Below are positions 25,416 to 33,746 of a stretch of DNA of 56,665 nucleotides, piece by piece (position 1 is the stretch's first letter; every line of letters starts with the position of its first letter). The notes under the pieces were generated by a model. It was not told the origin of the DNA and searched no databases. It worked only from the letters and a program-made list of their open reading frames with translations. Source of the DNA: Akkermansiaceae bacterium (GTDB lineage Bacteria; Verrucomicrobiota; Verrucomicrobiia; Verrucomicrobiales; Akkermansiaceae); NCBI GenBank assembly GCA_013001695.1, contig JABDMC010000034.1, forward strand, positions 1 through 56,665, given 5' to 3'. Position numbers and translations under genes: made by a program.

Positions 25416-26591
25416 TTACTGCCGGCGGTTCACCGGCGTCCAGCGCGTTTCTGCAATCACCGGCGAGTCCGCCGGGAGGTCGCTGTTTCCCACGATGACC
25501 AACTCTCCACCGGTGGTGAGGGTCTGCCGCGCCGCAAAGTCGACGAGGTCACAGCGCAGGTGCGGCGGAAAGCCCCTGTCGCCGCGCGTCGGGTAACCGC
25601 GCGAATATCCGGCGAGGCAATCCGTCCCGGCCGCCACGGTCAGGCTGGCGATGTTGGCGTTCGAAGCCGCCCGCACGATGGCGGGCAATTCGGTCAGCGT
25701 CAGGCTCGGATTGGCCTCGAGGAGGGCGGCCGCGTGCTCGCCCCGCTCGCGGTCGCTCGCCGCGAATACCGGCTTCATGACCCGGCGGGCCTCATCCGCC
25801 AGGTCGCTCACGGGCATCCGCTCCGGGTCACCCTCCAACCGCGCCTCGACGAGATTCGGGTACTCGCAGACCCGCGAATACTCGTCCCCGACAAACTCGA
25901 CGGCCGCGACGAGCAGCGGGTCCTGCTGGTCCGGAATGGCGCGGCGCACCGCCTCGTCGATGACCCGAAGGGCCTGCAGGCTGTGTTCCGTCGCCCGGTT
26001 GTTCTGGTTTGAAAATTCCTTCTCCTCGATGCGCGATTTCTGGAATCCGGCGTGCGCGAGGGCCTGTGCGAAGGAATCCGGCACGCCGTGGACGGCCTCC
26101 TCGCCAAGGTCGCTCACCCGGCGCAGGAAGACCGCGCCTTCCGACAATCCCAGCAGGTAAAACCGGCGCGCCGTCGCCGCGGCCTGCAGCATCGGCAGGA
26201 GATGATAGTCGCCCCCGAAGAGCGACATGGTCGGAAACCGGCACGCGCACTGGATGCTGAGCGCCCCGTCGGCGGTGGCGAGGTAGGCCAGGCCTCCCCG
26301 CTGGTGGTCCCAGAACTTCCGGTCGTCGATCAGTTCCATCGCGGGGTCCAGCATGGCCGCAGACTCCTCCTTGTAGCGCTCCTCGTCGCGCAACTCGGCG
26401 CGGCGATCGAGAACCGCGCTCTTGAACCGGATCCGCGCCGCCAGCGCTTCCTCGTGGGTGCGGCCCGCCTCGATGTAGATGGACATGCTCAATCCGCGAA
26501 ACCTCGGCGGCACGAGCGGATCGATGATGTCGAGCAGTTGCTCCATGGATTCCACCTCATGGTGGTCGGTCTTTTCGTTGGCGATCATCAT
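25416..26591 (-). CDS. baeRF-like (bacterial archaeo-eukaryotic release factor-like) protein
   Basis: 391 aa, cytosolic, no signal or membrane segment. The central part ('SIQCACRFPTMSLFGGDYHLLPMLQAAATARRFYLLGLSEGAVFLRRV') resembles baeRF family proteins related to eRF1/Pelota, which recur in bacterial stress islands and may act on ribosomes; the call is from general resemblance, so moderate. The start is set by a sigma54-like element at 26604-26619 whose predicted +1 (26592) is one base before the tandem ATGs ('MMIANEKTDHHEV'). A longer form from 26609 would begin inside the promoter. Divergent from mgtC, with palindromic sites between. Confidence 0.55.
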   Translation of the reverse strand: MMIANEKTDHHEVESMEQLLDIIDPLVPPRFRGLSMSIYIEAGRTHEEALAARIRFKSAVLDRRAELRDEERYKEESAAMLDPAMELIDDRKFWDHQRGGLAYLATADGALSIQCACRFPTMSLFGGDYHLLPMLQAAATARRFYLLGLSEGAVFLRRVSDLGEEAVHGVPDSFAQALAHAGFQKSRIEEKEFSNQNNRATEHSLQALRVIDEAVRRAIPDQQDPLLVAAVEFVGDEYSRVCEYPNLVEARLEGDPERMPVSDLADEARRVMKPVFAASDRERGEHAAALLEANPSLTLTELPAIVRAASNANIASLTVAAGTDCLAGYSRGYPTRGDRGFPPHLRCDLVDFAARQTLTTGGELVIVGNSDLPADSPVIAETRWTPVNRRQ

Positions 26592-26603
26592 GCCATTCTC
26601 ATC

Positions 26604-26619
26604 GCTCATACCGGGCCAA
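26604..26619 (-). promoter_or_regulatory. Possible sigma54 promoter of the baeRF-like gene
   Basis: Minus-strand TTGGCCCGGTATGAGC followed by GATGAG. TTGG and GCGAT fit and spacing is GG-N10-GC, but CCC replaces CAC. Predicted +1 at 26592. Confidence 0.5.
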
Positions 26620-26672
26620 TCCGGAGCACCTGCGCTTCCGCGTGATTCCGCGTCCCGCCTCCCGTCCCGGCG

Positions 26673-26714
26673 TGCATATTGCATCCCTCCCGGCCGCGAA
26701 CGGTGCAAGCTGCC
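26673..26714. promoter_or_regulatory. Paired palindromic activator sites (baeRF/mgtC spacer)
   Basis: GTGCA-TAT-TGCAT (TGCA parts 26673-26683) and GTGCA-AGC-TGCC (26704-26714) begin 31 bp apart, between divergent genes. Distance to the baeRF promoter is about 54 bp, to the mgtC candidate 28 bp. Confidence 0.7.
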
Positions 26715-26741
26715 ACGCGCCTCGTGCCCGGCAATTCCCGC

Positions 26742-26757
26742 TTGGCTCATGCCCGGC
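26742..26757 (+). promoter_or_regulatory. Possible sigma54 promoter of mgtC
   Basis: TTGGCTCATGCCCGGC, GG-N10-GC spacing, predicted +1 at 26769, nine bases before ATG. A second candidate (GGGTCACAATCCTGC, ending at 26776, followed by GAT) has the better -12 but would start transcription inside the gene. Confidence 0.45.
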
Positions 26758-26777
26758 CCGCGGGTCACAATCCTGCG

Positions 26778-27248
26778 ATGCTCGACCTCGACTGGGGACA
26801 GATTCTCGATCATGCCTCCCATCTCGCCGTGGCCTATGTCCTCGCCCTTCCGAGCGCCCTCGACCGCGAGGCGGCCTCCCGCAGCGCCGGCTTGCGCACC
26901 TATCCGCTGGTGGCCATCGGGGCCTGCGCCTTTCTGCTCGTCGGCGAGTCCTTCCTCGTCGATCCCACCGCCAACGCGCGGCTCATGCAGGGGCTCATCG
27001 GCGGACTTGGTTTCCTCGGGGGCGGCGCCATCCTCAAGAGCCAGGGCAACGTGATCGGGATGGCCACCGCCGCCAGCATCTGGAACACGGGCGCGGTCGG
27101 CATGGCCGTGGCCTACAACCGCTACGAGATCGCCATCGTCCTCGCGGTGCTGAACTTCGCGACGCTTCGCCTCGGCCGGAAGTTCAAGAAGGACCTCGAC
27201 CTCGCCGGGGACGGGGAAGCGGATGACGGACCCCGCCGGGACGCCTAG
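26778..27248 (+). CDS. mgtC: MgtC/SapB-family membrane protein
   Basis: 156 aa, inner membrane. The N-terminal domain carries four to five membrane segments with the family signatures 'LPSALDREAASRSAGLRTYPLVAIGACAFLL' (in place of LGxxIGxERExxxxxAGLRTxxLV), 'RLMQGLIGGLGFLGGGAIL' and 'GMATAASIWNTGAVGMAVAY'. It lacks the C-terminal ACT-like domain of full-length MgtC, as in SapB-type members. Family roles are in survival at low Mg and acid stress, possibly by modulating F-ATPase. The gene is convergent with yihY, overlapping by four bases. Confidence 0.85.
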   Translation: MLDLDWGQILDHASHLAVAYVLALPSALDREAASRSAGLRTYPLVAIGACAFLLVGESFLVDPTANARLMQGLIGGLGFLGGGAILKSQGNVIGMATAASIWNTGAVGMAVAYNRYEIAIVLAVLNFATLRLGRKFKKDLDLAGDGEADDGPRRDA

Positions 27249-28291
27249 GATTCCTCCGCCTGCCCATCCTGGTCGCGCGCCGGTTCAAGCCACGAATCGT
27301 CCTCCCTCTTGGCGGCGCCCACCGTGTCCGCCACGAAGGCTCCCCGCTCGCCCCGCGGCCTCTCGCGGCCGGTCGTTGAATCCAGGACGGTCTGGTGTTC
27401 GATCTCGGCGTCGAGCTCGGCTCCCAGCAGCATCGCGAAGCTGAGGCTGAACAGCCAGAGCAGGAGGAGAACCACCCCGCCCAGCGATCCGTAGGTCTTG
27501 CCGAGGTCCACCAGCTCGGTGGCATACCACGAGAGCACCGCCGAGGCCGTGATCCCCAGGGCGGTGCCAACCAGGGCCCCGATCGACAGCCAGCGCCACT
27601 TCGCCGGCCGGCGGGAGGGGCCGTAACGATAGGTCACCATCAGCCAGCCCCAGAAGGCAGCCGCCACCAGCGGCCAGCGCAGGGCGTCCAGCCAGGCGCC
27701 GGGCGTTCCGCCGATGGCCGCCGTGATCCCGGGGACCACCACCACCAGCCCCAGCATCAGCAAGCCGGTGCAGATCGTGGCGGCCGCGAGAGCGATGGCG
27801 CTCAGGCGCATCCCGATCATCCCCCGCGAGGATGTTTCGCCGTAGGCGAGATCAAGGGCGATCGCGATGGCCTGGTGCGCCCGCGACGCCCCCCAGAGGC
27901 CGACCAGGATGCTGAAAAGCAGACTCCACCCCGCCAGGCGCGGGGCGCCGGTCAGCCGTTCCAGTTCTTCCCGGAAGAACTCGATGACCCCCGCCGGAAC
28001 GAGCCCGCGCAAGGAATCGATGTGCCCCGCGACTTCCCCGACGTCGAAGAGCATCCCGTAGATGGCGAGGCTCGTGGTGAACAGCGGCACGAGGCTCAAC
28101 ATCAGGTAGAAGGCCACTCCCCCCGCCATGAGGCCGGTGCGGTCCCCCTGCAGGGAGCGCGCCGTGCGCCACAGGATGTCCTTCCATGCCACCGCGGAGA
28201 ACTGCCACGGGTGCCGCGCCCGCCGGTTCCGCGGGGCGGGCGGTCTTCCTTTCCGGCGGGTCAATCGCCGCGTCGTCGGTTCAAGGTTCAT
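27245..28291 (-). CDS. YihY/BrkB-family membrane protein
   Basis: 348 aa, inner membrane, six membrane segments in the YihY/virulence factor BrkB order: 'GDRTGLMAGGVAFYLMLSLVPLFTTSLAIYG', 'LFSILVGLWGASRAHQAIAIALDLAYGE', 'GTALGITASAVLSWYATELVDLGKTYGSLGGVVLLLLWLFSLSFAMLLGAELDAEIE'. The end is a charged cytosolic tail. Older annotation as RNase BN for this family is wrong; members are putative transporters. It follows the AI-2E gene by 65 bp on the same strand, so is probably second in that operon. The N-terminus is basic ('TRRLTRRKGRPPAPRNRRAR'). Confidence 0.85.
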   Translation of the reverse strand: MNLEPTTRRLTRRKGRPPAPRNRRARHPWQFSAVAWKDILWRTARSLQGDRTGLMAGGVAFYLMLSLVPLFTTSLAIYGMLFDVGEVAGHIDSLRGLVPAGVIEFFREELERLTGAPRLAGWSLLFSILVGLWGASRAHQAIAIALDLAYGETSSRGMIGMRLSAIALAAATICTGLLMLGLVVVVPGITAAIGGTPGAWLDALRWPLVAAAFWGWLMVTYRYGPSRRPAKWRWLSIGALVGTALGITASAVLSWYATELVDLGKTYGSLGGVVLLLLWLFSLSFAMLLGAELDAEIEHQTVLDSTTGRERPRGERGAFVADTVGAAKREDDSWLEPARDQDGQAEES

Positions 28292-28356
28292 GGTTCAGGA
28301 TGGATGGAGGTGGTGGTGCGGATCCGGCGGGGGGCACGCCCCGCGGGCGCCGCGAT

Positions 28357-30225
28357 TCACGTGGGGGCATTCGCCAGCACGGGAAGCTCATCCCGCGGCG
28401 GGACGGCGGCGGAGGGAGCCGCCTCCCCGGGCGCCTCCTCGAGGGAACCCCGGATCCAGGCGACCAGGGGGTCGAGACCGCGCGCCACGGCCGCGGCGCC
28501 CGCTTCCCGGAGTTCCCGGTCGTCGGGCCCGGCATCGGCCGCCGTCGTCCAGCTGAACAACACGAGGGGAAGATCGAGACCCGCCTGGTCCAGGAGCAGC
28601 CGCCACCGTTCCACCTGCCGCTTTTCATCGCGCGCCGAGGCGACCACCACGATCCCGCGCGCCGCGGCGTCGTTGAGATCCTCAAGCACTTCCGAAACGA
28701 GCCGCCCGCGCCGGCTGAAACACAGTTCCGCGGGGATGTGGGGCTGCGCCCACGCCAGGGCGCTCACCGCGGCCTGGTCCAGCATCGAGACCGGGGGACA
28801 CACGAGAAGACGGCAGTTCTCGCCGTCACAATCAGGGGCCGGGAGCGGTTCGTGGTCCATGTCATCCAGGATGTCGCACAGCGCGACACCGAGGCGGTGC
28901 ACTTCACCCGCCGCCAGCGCCCCGCCCCGCAAGTCGGCGAGGGCCTGCTCGAGGGTGGGCACCACGATGGTCTCGATCGCGGTCGCTTCCGAGTCGTCCT
29001 GGTGATAGCTCTCCGCCAGCACCTGCGCCGCCCCGTCGAGATCCTGCCGCAACAGCCGGTGGTAGAAGTTGGCGTGCGGCTCGAGCCGGGGCTGCTTGCT
29101 CATCAGCCACGAGAGAAACGCGAGCCCCGGGACATGCTCGCCGAGGACAACCAGGCACACCGCGAAGGGCGTTCCCAGGATGGCGCCCACCGGTCCCCAC
29201 AGCCATCCGAGGAAGACCACCGTCAGCAGAACCGCCAGGGTCGAAACCCCCACCCCCGCCCCGAAGATGAACGGTTCCAGGACGTTCGTCGTGATGTCGA
29301 GAAACACGTAGAGGAGCAGCGCCAGGAGGACCGGCTCCCACCCCGGCGTGGTCACCAGCGCCGCCAGCACCGCCGAAAGCGTCCCGAGAATGCTCCCGAG
29401 GTACGGGATGTAGCGCAACAGCCCGGCGAAGCCGCCCCACACGACCGCATACGGGATGTCGAGCAGGTAGAGCCCGAGGCTCGCCGCCGCGCCGTAGGCG
29501 AGGTTGACCGCAAATTGCAGGCCAAGGTAGCGGCTGATGCGGGAACCCGCGTCCGTCACGGCGTGGGTCGTGATGACCATCCGCGTGTGGCCGGCGAGGC
29601 CGACCAGGCGCTCCACAAGGTCTTCCCTCCACGTCAGGAACAGCGCCGTCAGGATCACCATCAACCCGATCGTGAAGATGGTGTTGACGTAGGGGCCGAG
29701 GCCTTCGAGCGAAAACTCGGGGAACTGATCCTCGGCCACGACCTTCACCGGAACGGCGGAGGCCTCCTCGTCCTCCGTGGGAACGACCGGGGTCCCGTCA
29801 ATCGTCCCGGGATCGCGGTCGAACTCCTCGCCGACCTCGCGGATCGTCTGCTGGAGCTGGGTGATCGTGCTGCCGGTCATGTAGGCGCGCACCGTGCTGA
29901 TCTTGTGCCTGATGTTTTCCCGGTACTCGGGGACGTCGCCCACCAGCCCGGCAAGCTGGCTGCCGAAGATCCATCCGAGGGCCCCGAGGATGGCGAAGGC
30001 GACCGCCAGCACCATCGCCACCGCCGGCATGCGCCCCACCCGGTGCCGCTCCAGGAACCGGACCCCGGGGTAGAGGACAAAGGAGCACAGCACCGCGAGA
30101 ACGATCGGCACCAGGATGAACTGCGCCCAGTAGAGGATCGCGCAGATCATCAGGACCGACGCCAGCTGGGCTGCAAACAGGATGGAGCGGGGAGCCCGCG
30201 GGGCGTTGAGCGAATCCGAGCGCAT
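28357..30225 (-). CDS. AI-2E family transporter with extra cytosolic C-terminal domain
   Basis: 622 aa; typical AI-2E family (TqsA/PerM) proteins have 330-400 aa. Residues 1-370 form the membrane part: N-terminal segments ('AQLASVLMICAILYWAQFILVPIVLAVLCSF'), a central extramembrane loop with acidic patch ('EDEEASAVPVKVVAED'), and the conserved C-terminal membrane block ('IPYAVVWGGFAGLLRYIPYLGSILG', 'PFIFGAGVGVSTLAVLLTVVFLGWLWGPVGAILGTPFAV'). The last 240 residues are cytosolic; 'CRLLVCPPVSMLDQAAVSALAWAQ' to 'GIVVVASARDEKRQVERWRLLL' looks like a Rossmann-like module. Substrate unknown. ATG 30225 coincides with the predicted sigma54 +1, implying a leaderless message; upstream in-frame starts lie beyond the promoter. 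Confidence 0.82.
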   Translation of the reverse strand: MRSDSLNAPRAPRSILFAAQLASVLMICAILYWAQFILVPIVLAVLCSFVLYPGVRFLERHRVGRMPAVAMVLAVAFAILGALGWIFGSQLAGLVGDVPEYRENIRHKISTVRAYMTGSTITQLQQTIREVGEEFDRDPGTIDGTPVVPTEDEEASAVPVKVVAEDQFPEFSLEGLGPYVNTIFTIGLMVILTALFLTWREDLVERLVGLAGHTRMVITTHAVTDAGSRISRYLGLQFAVNLAYGAAASLGLYLLDIPYAVVWGGFAGLLRYIPYLGSILGTLSAVLAALVTTPGWEPVLLALLLYVFLDITTNVLEPFIFGAGVGVSTLAVLLTVVFLGWLWGPVGAILGTPFAVCLVVLGEHVPGLAFLSWLMSKQPRLEPHANFYHRLLRQDLDGAAQVLAESYHQDDSEATAIETIVVPTLEQALADLRGGALAAGEVHRLGVALCDILDDMDHEPLPAPDCDGENCRLLVCPPVSMLDQAAVSALAWAQPHIPAELCFSRRGRLVSEVLEDLNDAAARGIVVVASARDEKRQVERWRLLLDQAGLDLPLVLFSWTTAADAGPDDRELREAGAAAVARGLDPLVAWIRGSLEEAPGEAAPSAAVPPRDELPVLANAPT

Positions 30226-30236
30226 GCCTTCTCTTA

Positions 30237-30252
30237 GCCTCCGGCGTGCCAG
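30237..30252 (-). promoter_or_regulatory. Sigma54-type promoter of the AI-2E-yihY operon
   Basis: Minus-strand CTGGCACGCCGGAGGC followed by TAAG. The -24 TGGCACG is perfect; the -12 is GGC rather than TGC. Predicted +1 is the A of the ATG at 30225. Confidence 0.7.
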
Positions 30253-30326
30253 CTCCCCCGGCGCGCCCCCTCCCGGCCCCGGAGCATGAAACCGGCCCGC
30301 GGCGCCCCGCCCGGGCCGCGCGGGCG

Positions 30327-30368
30327 TGCATTTGGCGTCCACCGCCGGGTGGGATGGTGCATGCTGCA
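30327..30368. promoter_or_regulatory. Paired palindromic activator sites upstream of AI-2E
   Basis: GTGCA-TTT-GGCG (TGCA at 30327) and the perfect 15-bp palindrome GGTGCA-TGC-TGCACC (TGCA parts 30358-30368) begin 31 bp apart, about 75 bp upstream of the promoter and immediately after the cls stop codon. Confidence 0.75.
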
Positions 30369-30374
30369 CCCGCC

Positions 30375-31577
30375 CTACAACTGGTCGCGGAAGAGATGCG
30401 CCGCGGCATCCTGCAGCTTCTGGAAGACCGGACGCTTCCGCCACTGCCGGTAGTCGACTTCATGGGCGTCTTCCCGGTCGGCGGCAAGCATCTCCCAGTG
30501 CCGGGATGCGGCCGCCGCGCCTTCGATCCGCAGGTTCGCCTCGGCGTTGATCCGGCACGAGCGGCAGTCGAAATTCGCCGAGCCGATGTGCACCTCGCGG
30601 TCATCGACGATCAGGGCCTTGCTGTGCAGGAGGGTCGGCTCATACTCGAAAATCCGCACCCCGCTCTCGAGCATTCCCCCCCACTTGTGCCGTGACGCCT
30701 TCCGGACCGACTGCCAGTCCATGTTCTCGCCGCACGTCAGGACGCACACCTCCACCCCCCGCCGCCGCGCCTCGAGGATCCGGTCCAGGAGGTCGCCGCA
30801 GGGCATGAAATACGGCGTCACGATTCCCAGGCGCTGCCGGGTCCGCCCGATGGCATCGCAGAAGCTGTGGAGGATCCGGTTCGGCCCGTCGGCCGGCTCG
30901 GCAGCGACGACCTGCATCGTCGTTTCTCCCTGCGCCTCGAGGGAGGGGAAAAACCGCTCGTCATCCGCCGCCGGGACCGCTTCCGGATCACAATGCGAAA
31001 AGAACACCCGCTGCATGTCGGCCACCACCGGCCCGGCAACGCGATAGTGGTTGTCCCGCCAGTGTCCGCTGTCCTGCGCATCGCCGGTCCACTCGTCCGC
31101 GATGCCGAGACCGCCCGTGAACCCCGTCTCCCCGTCGACGACGAGCAGCTTGCGGTGCGTCCGGTGGTTGAAGCGGTGCCAGAATCGCCACCGGAACGGG
31201 CGGAACCGGTGCACCTCGACCCCGGCGGCCTTCATCATGTCGAGCGAGTCCTCGCTCATTCCGGCGCATCCCACCGCGTCGAGCACCACCCGGACATCCA
31301 CCCCGTCGGCGGCCTGCGTGGCGAGGGCCTCCGCGACCATCTTTCCGATGGCCCCGCGCTCGTAGATGTAGGTCTCGAAGCAGATGCTCCGCTGCGCGCT
31401 TCGGATCGCATCCAGGAAGGCCGGGAAGATCTCGGTCCCATTCTTGAACAGGCGGTAGCCGTTCCCCGCCCGGCGGGGGAATTCCCCTTCCGAGGCATCG
31501 ATCCCACCGCTCCCGCGGGTCCCGCTCGTCGTGGCCGGCGCCGCACCCACCAGCAGGCTTCCCTTGTCGCTATTCAT
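30375..31577 (-). CDS. Cardiolipin synthase, ClsB-like phospholipase D family
   Basis: 400 aa. Two HKD active-site motifs, 'HRKLLVVDGETGFTGG' and 'HSKALIVDDREVHIGSANFD', show a phospholipase D-type phosphatidyltransferase. There are no N-terminal membrane helices, unlike ClsA, so it resembles ClsB/YbhO. It joins phosphatidyl groups to make cardiolipin (or uses phosphatidylethanolamine), changing membrane composition under osmotic stress. Third gene of ubiB-DUF4235-cls, 28 bp after DUF4235. Start ATG 31577; a later start near 'GNGYRLFKNG' cannot be excluded because the first 35 residues are not conserved. Confidence 0.87.
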   Translation of the reverse strand: MNSDKGSLLVGAAPATTSGTRGSGGIDASEGEFPRRAGNGYRLFKNGTEIFPAFLDAIRSAQRSICFETYIYERGAIGKMVAEALATQAADGVDVRVVLDAVGCAGMSEDSLDMMKAAGVEVHRFRPFRWRFWHRFNHRTHRKLLVVDGETGFTGGLGIADEWTGDAQDSGHWRDNHYRVAGPVVADMQRVFFSHCDPEAVPAADDERFFPSLEAQGETTMQVVAAEPADGPNRILHSFCDAIGRTRQRLGIVTPYFMPCGDLLDRILEARRRGVEVCVLTCGENMDWQSVRKASRHKWGGMLESGVRIFEYEPTLLHSKALIVDDREVHIGSANFDCRSCRINAEANLRIEGAAAASRHWEMLAADREDAHEVDYRQWRKRPVFQKLQDAAAHLFRDQL

Positions 31578-31605
31578 CAGTTCCCGCTTTCCTCCCGGTC
31601 CCGTT

Positions 31606-31932
31606 TCAAATCCCGGCCCGCGCCGCCTCGAGGTCGTCCCCCTTGACCGGGATCGTCGTCCCGGCGAGCACGCGGCGCACCGCGAGCTTCACCAGTCCCC
31701 CCGCCACGCCCGTCACGACGGTCCACACCATGGCATCTTTCCAACCCACGCGGGGCGCCGCCGGGTTCACCGGCGGGTCTTCATCCCGCACCGCCTTGTA
31801 GACGCTCCCGACCAGGGACCGCGAGGCCTTCGCCGCCACCGCCGGTAGCAGCACCCCGAGGCCCACCAGCGCCACGGTGGACGCCGTCGACCGGTCCCTC
31901 GCCGGGAACAGATTGCGCAGCCCCCCCTTCAT
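31606..31932 (-). CDS. DUF4235-like small membrane protein
   Basis: 108 aa with two membrane segments, 'ASTVALVGLGVLLPAVAAKAS' and 'DAMVWTVVTGVAGGLVKLAVRRVLAG', and a short conserved block 'RDEDPPVNPAAPRVGWKDAM' between them. The pattern fits DUF4235, of unknown function. ATG overlaps the ubiB stop by four bases, so it is translated with ubiB and followed by cls. Confidence 0.72.
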   Translation of the reverse strand: MKGGLRNLFPARDRSTASTVALVGLGVLLPAVAAKASRSLVGSVYKAVRDEDPPVNPAAPRVGWKDAMVWTVVTGVAGGLVKLAVRRVLAGTTIPVKGDDLEAARAGI

Positions 31933-33593
31933 GATCTCCTCTCGAACAGGATCCGGGCCGCGAGGACCAGGGCCCCCGTGGATGCCACCAGGAAAAAGAA
32001 CATCGCGATCCCCGGGTAGCCCAGGATCGTGAAATTGGCGTCGATATGCATCATCATCGCCGCCCCCACGATGAGGGCGCCCAGGATCAGGCCCATCGTG
32101 ATCCGGTTCGCGATCTTCTCGATCCCCTTCAGGAGCCGCCGCTCGTCGATCGCGTCGACGTGCACCTCGATCTCGTTGTTGGACAACTTCCGGAGCACCT
32201 CGTTGATGCGTTCCGGGGTGCGCGCGAGCAACTCCTTGGCTTCCACTGCGAGGCTCAGGAGGCTCCCCGAGGTCAGGGTCGCCTTCAAGCGGCGTTCCGC
32301 GAGTTCCGCAGCGTGGCGCCGGATGGCCTCGTCCGGCCGGAACTCCGGGTCCAGCGCCTGCCCGATCATGTCGAGGTTCAACAGCATCTTCCCGAGCATG
32401 TAGAGTTCATGCGGGATGACGAGGCCGTGCCGGCCGCACAACTCCGTAATCTCCATGACGGCGGTCCCGACCTGCATGTCCTCGACGCACTTCCCGGCCC
32501 GCGCCGCCACGAGTTCACTGATCGCGCTCCGGAACTCCTTGGGGTCGAAATCATCGTTGGCCCTCCCGATCTTCATGGCGAGGTTGGCGCATTCCTCCCC
32601 GTGGGACTTGCTCAGCGCCAGCAACAGCGCCAGCAGGTGGTTCCGCAGGCCCTCCGGAACATGCCCGACCATCCCGAGGTCGATCAACCCGACCTTGTGG
32701 TCCCGGGTCAGGAGAACATTGCCCGGATGCGGGTCGGCGTGGAAGAACCCGTCCACCAGGACCTGCTGCAGGTAGGCCTTGAAAAGCTCGTCGGTGAGCG
32801 CCGCGCCATCCAACTCGACCCGCACCACGCCGGAAAGATCGGTCACCCGGGTCCCGTCGAGCAGTTCCATGGTGAGCACCTGCGATCCGCAATAATCAGG
32901 GACCGGCGCCGGCACCACGATCCCCGGAAACTCCCGCAGGTTGCGGGCAAGCCGCACCAGGTTCCGCGATTCCCGGCCGTAATCGAGTTCCGAGGTGATC
33001 CGCTTGCGGACCTCGTCGACGATCGAGGCGAAGCGGTGGCGCTTCGCGGTCTCGCTGTGTTTCTCGAGGAACTCCGCCATTTTCGCGAGGCCCTCGAGGT
33101 CCTCGAGCAGCCGCTTGCGGATCCCGGGCCGCTGGACTTTCACCGCCACCTCCATCTTGCCGTTGCGCAGCACCGCCCGGTGGACCTGCCCGAGGGAGGC
33201 GGCCGCGAGCGGCTTCTCGTCGAACGACTCAAACGCCGACGACAAGCGGACCCCGAGGTGTTCTTCCACGCTCTTGCGCACCTCCTTGAACCCGAAGGGC
33301 TCCACGTCGTCCTGCAGGCGCTGCAGGGCGGCGAGCCAGGCCGGAGGGAGGAGGTCCGAGCGGGTCGAGAGCAACTGCCCGATCTTCACGAATGTCGGGC
33401 CCCGCTTCTCGAGGTCCCGCGCGAACTCCCGGGCATCCTCACTTCGTTCCACCTCGTCCGCGGCAAACGCTTCGGACCCGAAAGCCGGGTCCTCGAAAGC
33501 CGCCTTCAGCTCGTCGCGCGGGCCGTACTTCAACAACAAGGTCGCCACGTCCTTGTAGATTCTCAGGTTGCCGGTGTTGAGGGAAATGCTCAT
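31929..33593 (-). CDS. UbiB/ABC1-family atypical kinase
   Basis: 554 aa, membrane-associated kinase-like protein. The family motifs are present: 'KRGPTFVKIGQLLSTRSDLLP' (KxGQ), 'PLAAASLGQVHRAVL' (Ala-rich loop in place of the P-loop), 'VDGFFHADPHPGNVLL' (catalytic HxDxxPxN) and 'IDLGMVGH' (Mg-binding DxG). Two C-terminal hydrophobic helices anchor it. UbiB/COQ8 proteins act as ATPases or lipid kinases in ubiquinone synthesis, but no quinone gene is nearby; here it leads a lipid-stress operon (DUF4235, cls). ATG 33593 is set by the sigma54-like promoter with a predicted leader of four bases; a longer in-frame start would lie above the promoter. Confidence 0.9.
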   Translation of the reverse strand: MSISLNTGNLRIYKDVATLLLKYGPRDELKAAFEDPAFGSEAFAADEVERSEDAREFARDLEKRGPTFVKIGQLLSTRSDLLPPAWLAALQRLQDDVEPFGFKEVRKSVEEHLGVRLSSAFESFDEKPLAAASLGQVHRAVLRNGKMEVAVKVQRPGIRKRLLEDLEGLAKMAEFLEKHSETAKRHRFASIVDEVRKRITSELDYGRESRNLVRLARNLREFPGIVVPAPVPDYCGSQVLTMELLDGTRVTDLSGVVRVELDGAALTDELFKAYLQQVLVDGFFHADPHPGNVLLTRDHKVGLIDLGMVGHVPEGLRNHLLALLLALSKSHGEECANLAMKIGRANDDFDPKEFRSAISELVAARAGKCVEDMQVGTAVMEITELCGRHGLVIPHELYMLGKMLLNLDMIGQALDPEFRPDEAIRRHAAELAERRLKATLTSGSLLSLAVEAKELLARTPERINEVLRKLSNNEIEVHVDAIDERRLLKGIEKIANRITMGLILGALIVGAAMMMHIDANFTILGYPGIAMFFFLVASTGALVLAARILFERRS

Positions 33594-33608
33594 GATGCCA
33601 CCGGTATC

Positions 33609-33624
33609 GCACGGGGCGTGCCCG
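33609..33624 (-). promoter_or_regulatory. Sigma54-type promoter of ubiB-DUF4235-cls
   Basis: Minus-strand CGGGCACGCCCCGTGC followed by GATACC. GGCACG and TGCGAT fit the set, GG-N10-GC spacing. Predicted +1 at 33597. Confidence 0.8.
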
Positions 33625-33687
33625 CTCCGAACCGCGCCATGCCCTGCAATCTCCGGGCCCGGGCTCGCCGCGGCCCCTCCCCGGGGT

Positions 33688-33725
33688 TGCAAAGCGCACC
33701 GTTGCGGACCGCTTTTGCACCTGCC
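33688..33725. promoter_or_regulatory. Palindromic activator sites upstream of ubiB
   Basis: TTGCA-AAG-CGCACC (TGCA at 33688) is a clear site about 64 bp above the promoter. A degenerate second copy (TTTTGCACCTGCC, TGCA at 33716) begins 28 bp away with a shorter spacer. Confidence 0.6.
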
Positions 33726-33746
33726 CTGTTGGCCCCGACCACCGAC

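Noticed and set aside
26761-26776. Second sigma54-like match before mgtC
   Set aside because: It has a good -12 (CCTGCGAT) but the transcript would begin inside mgtC and remove its first membrane segment; the upstream candidate is preferred.
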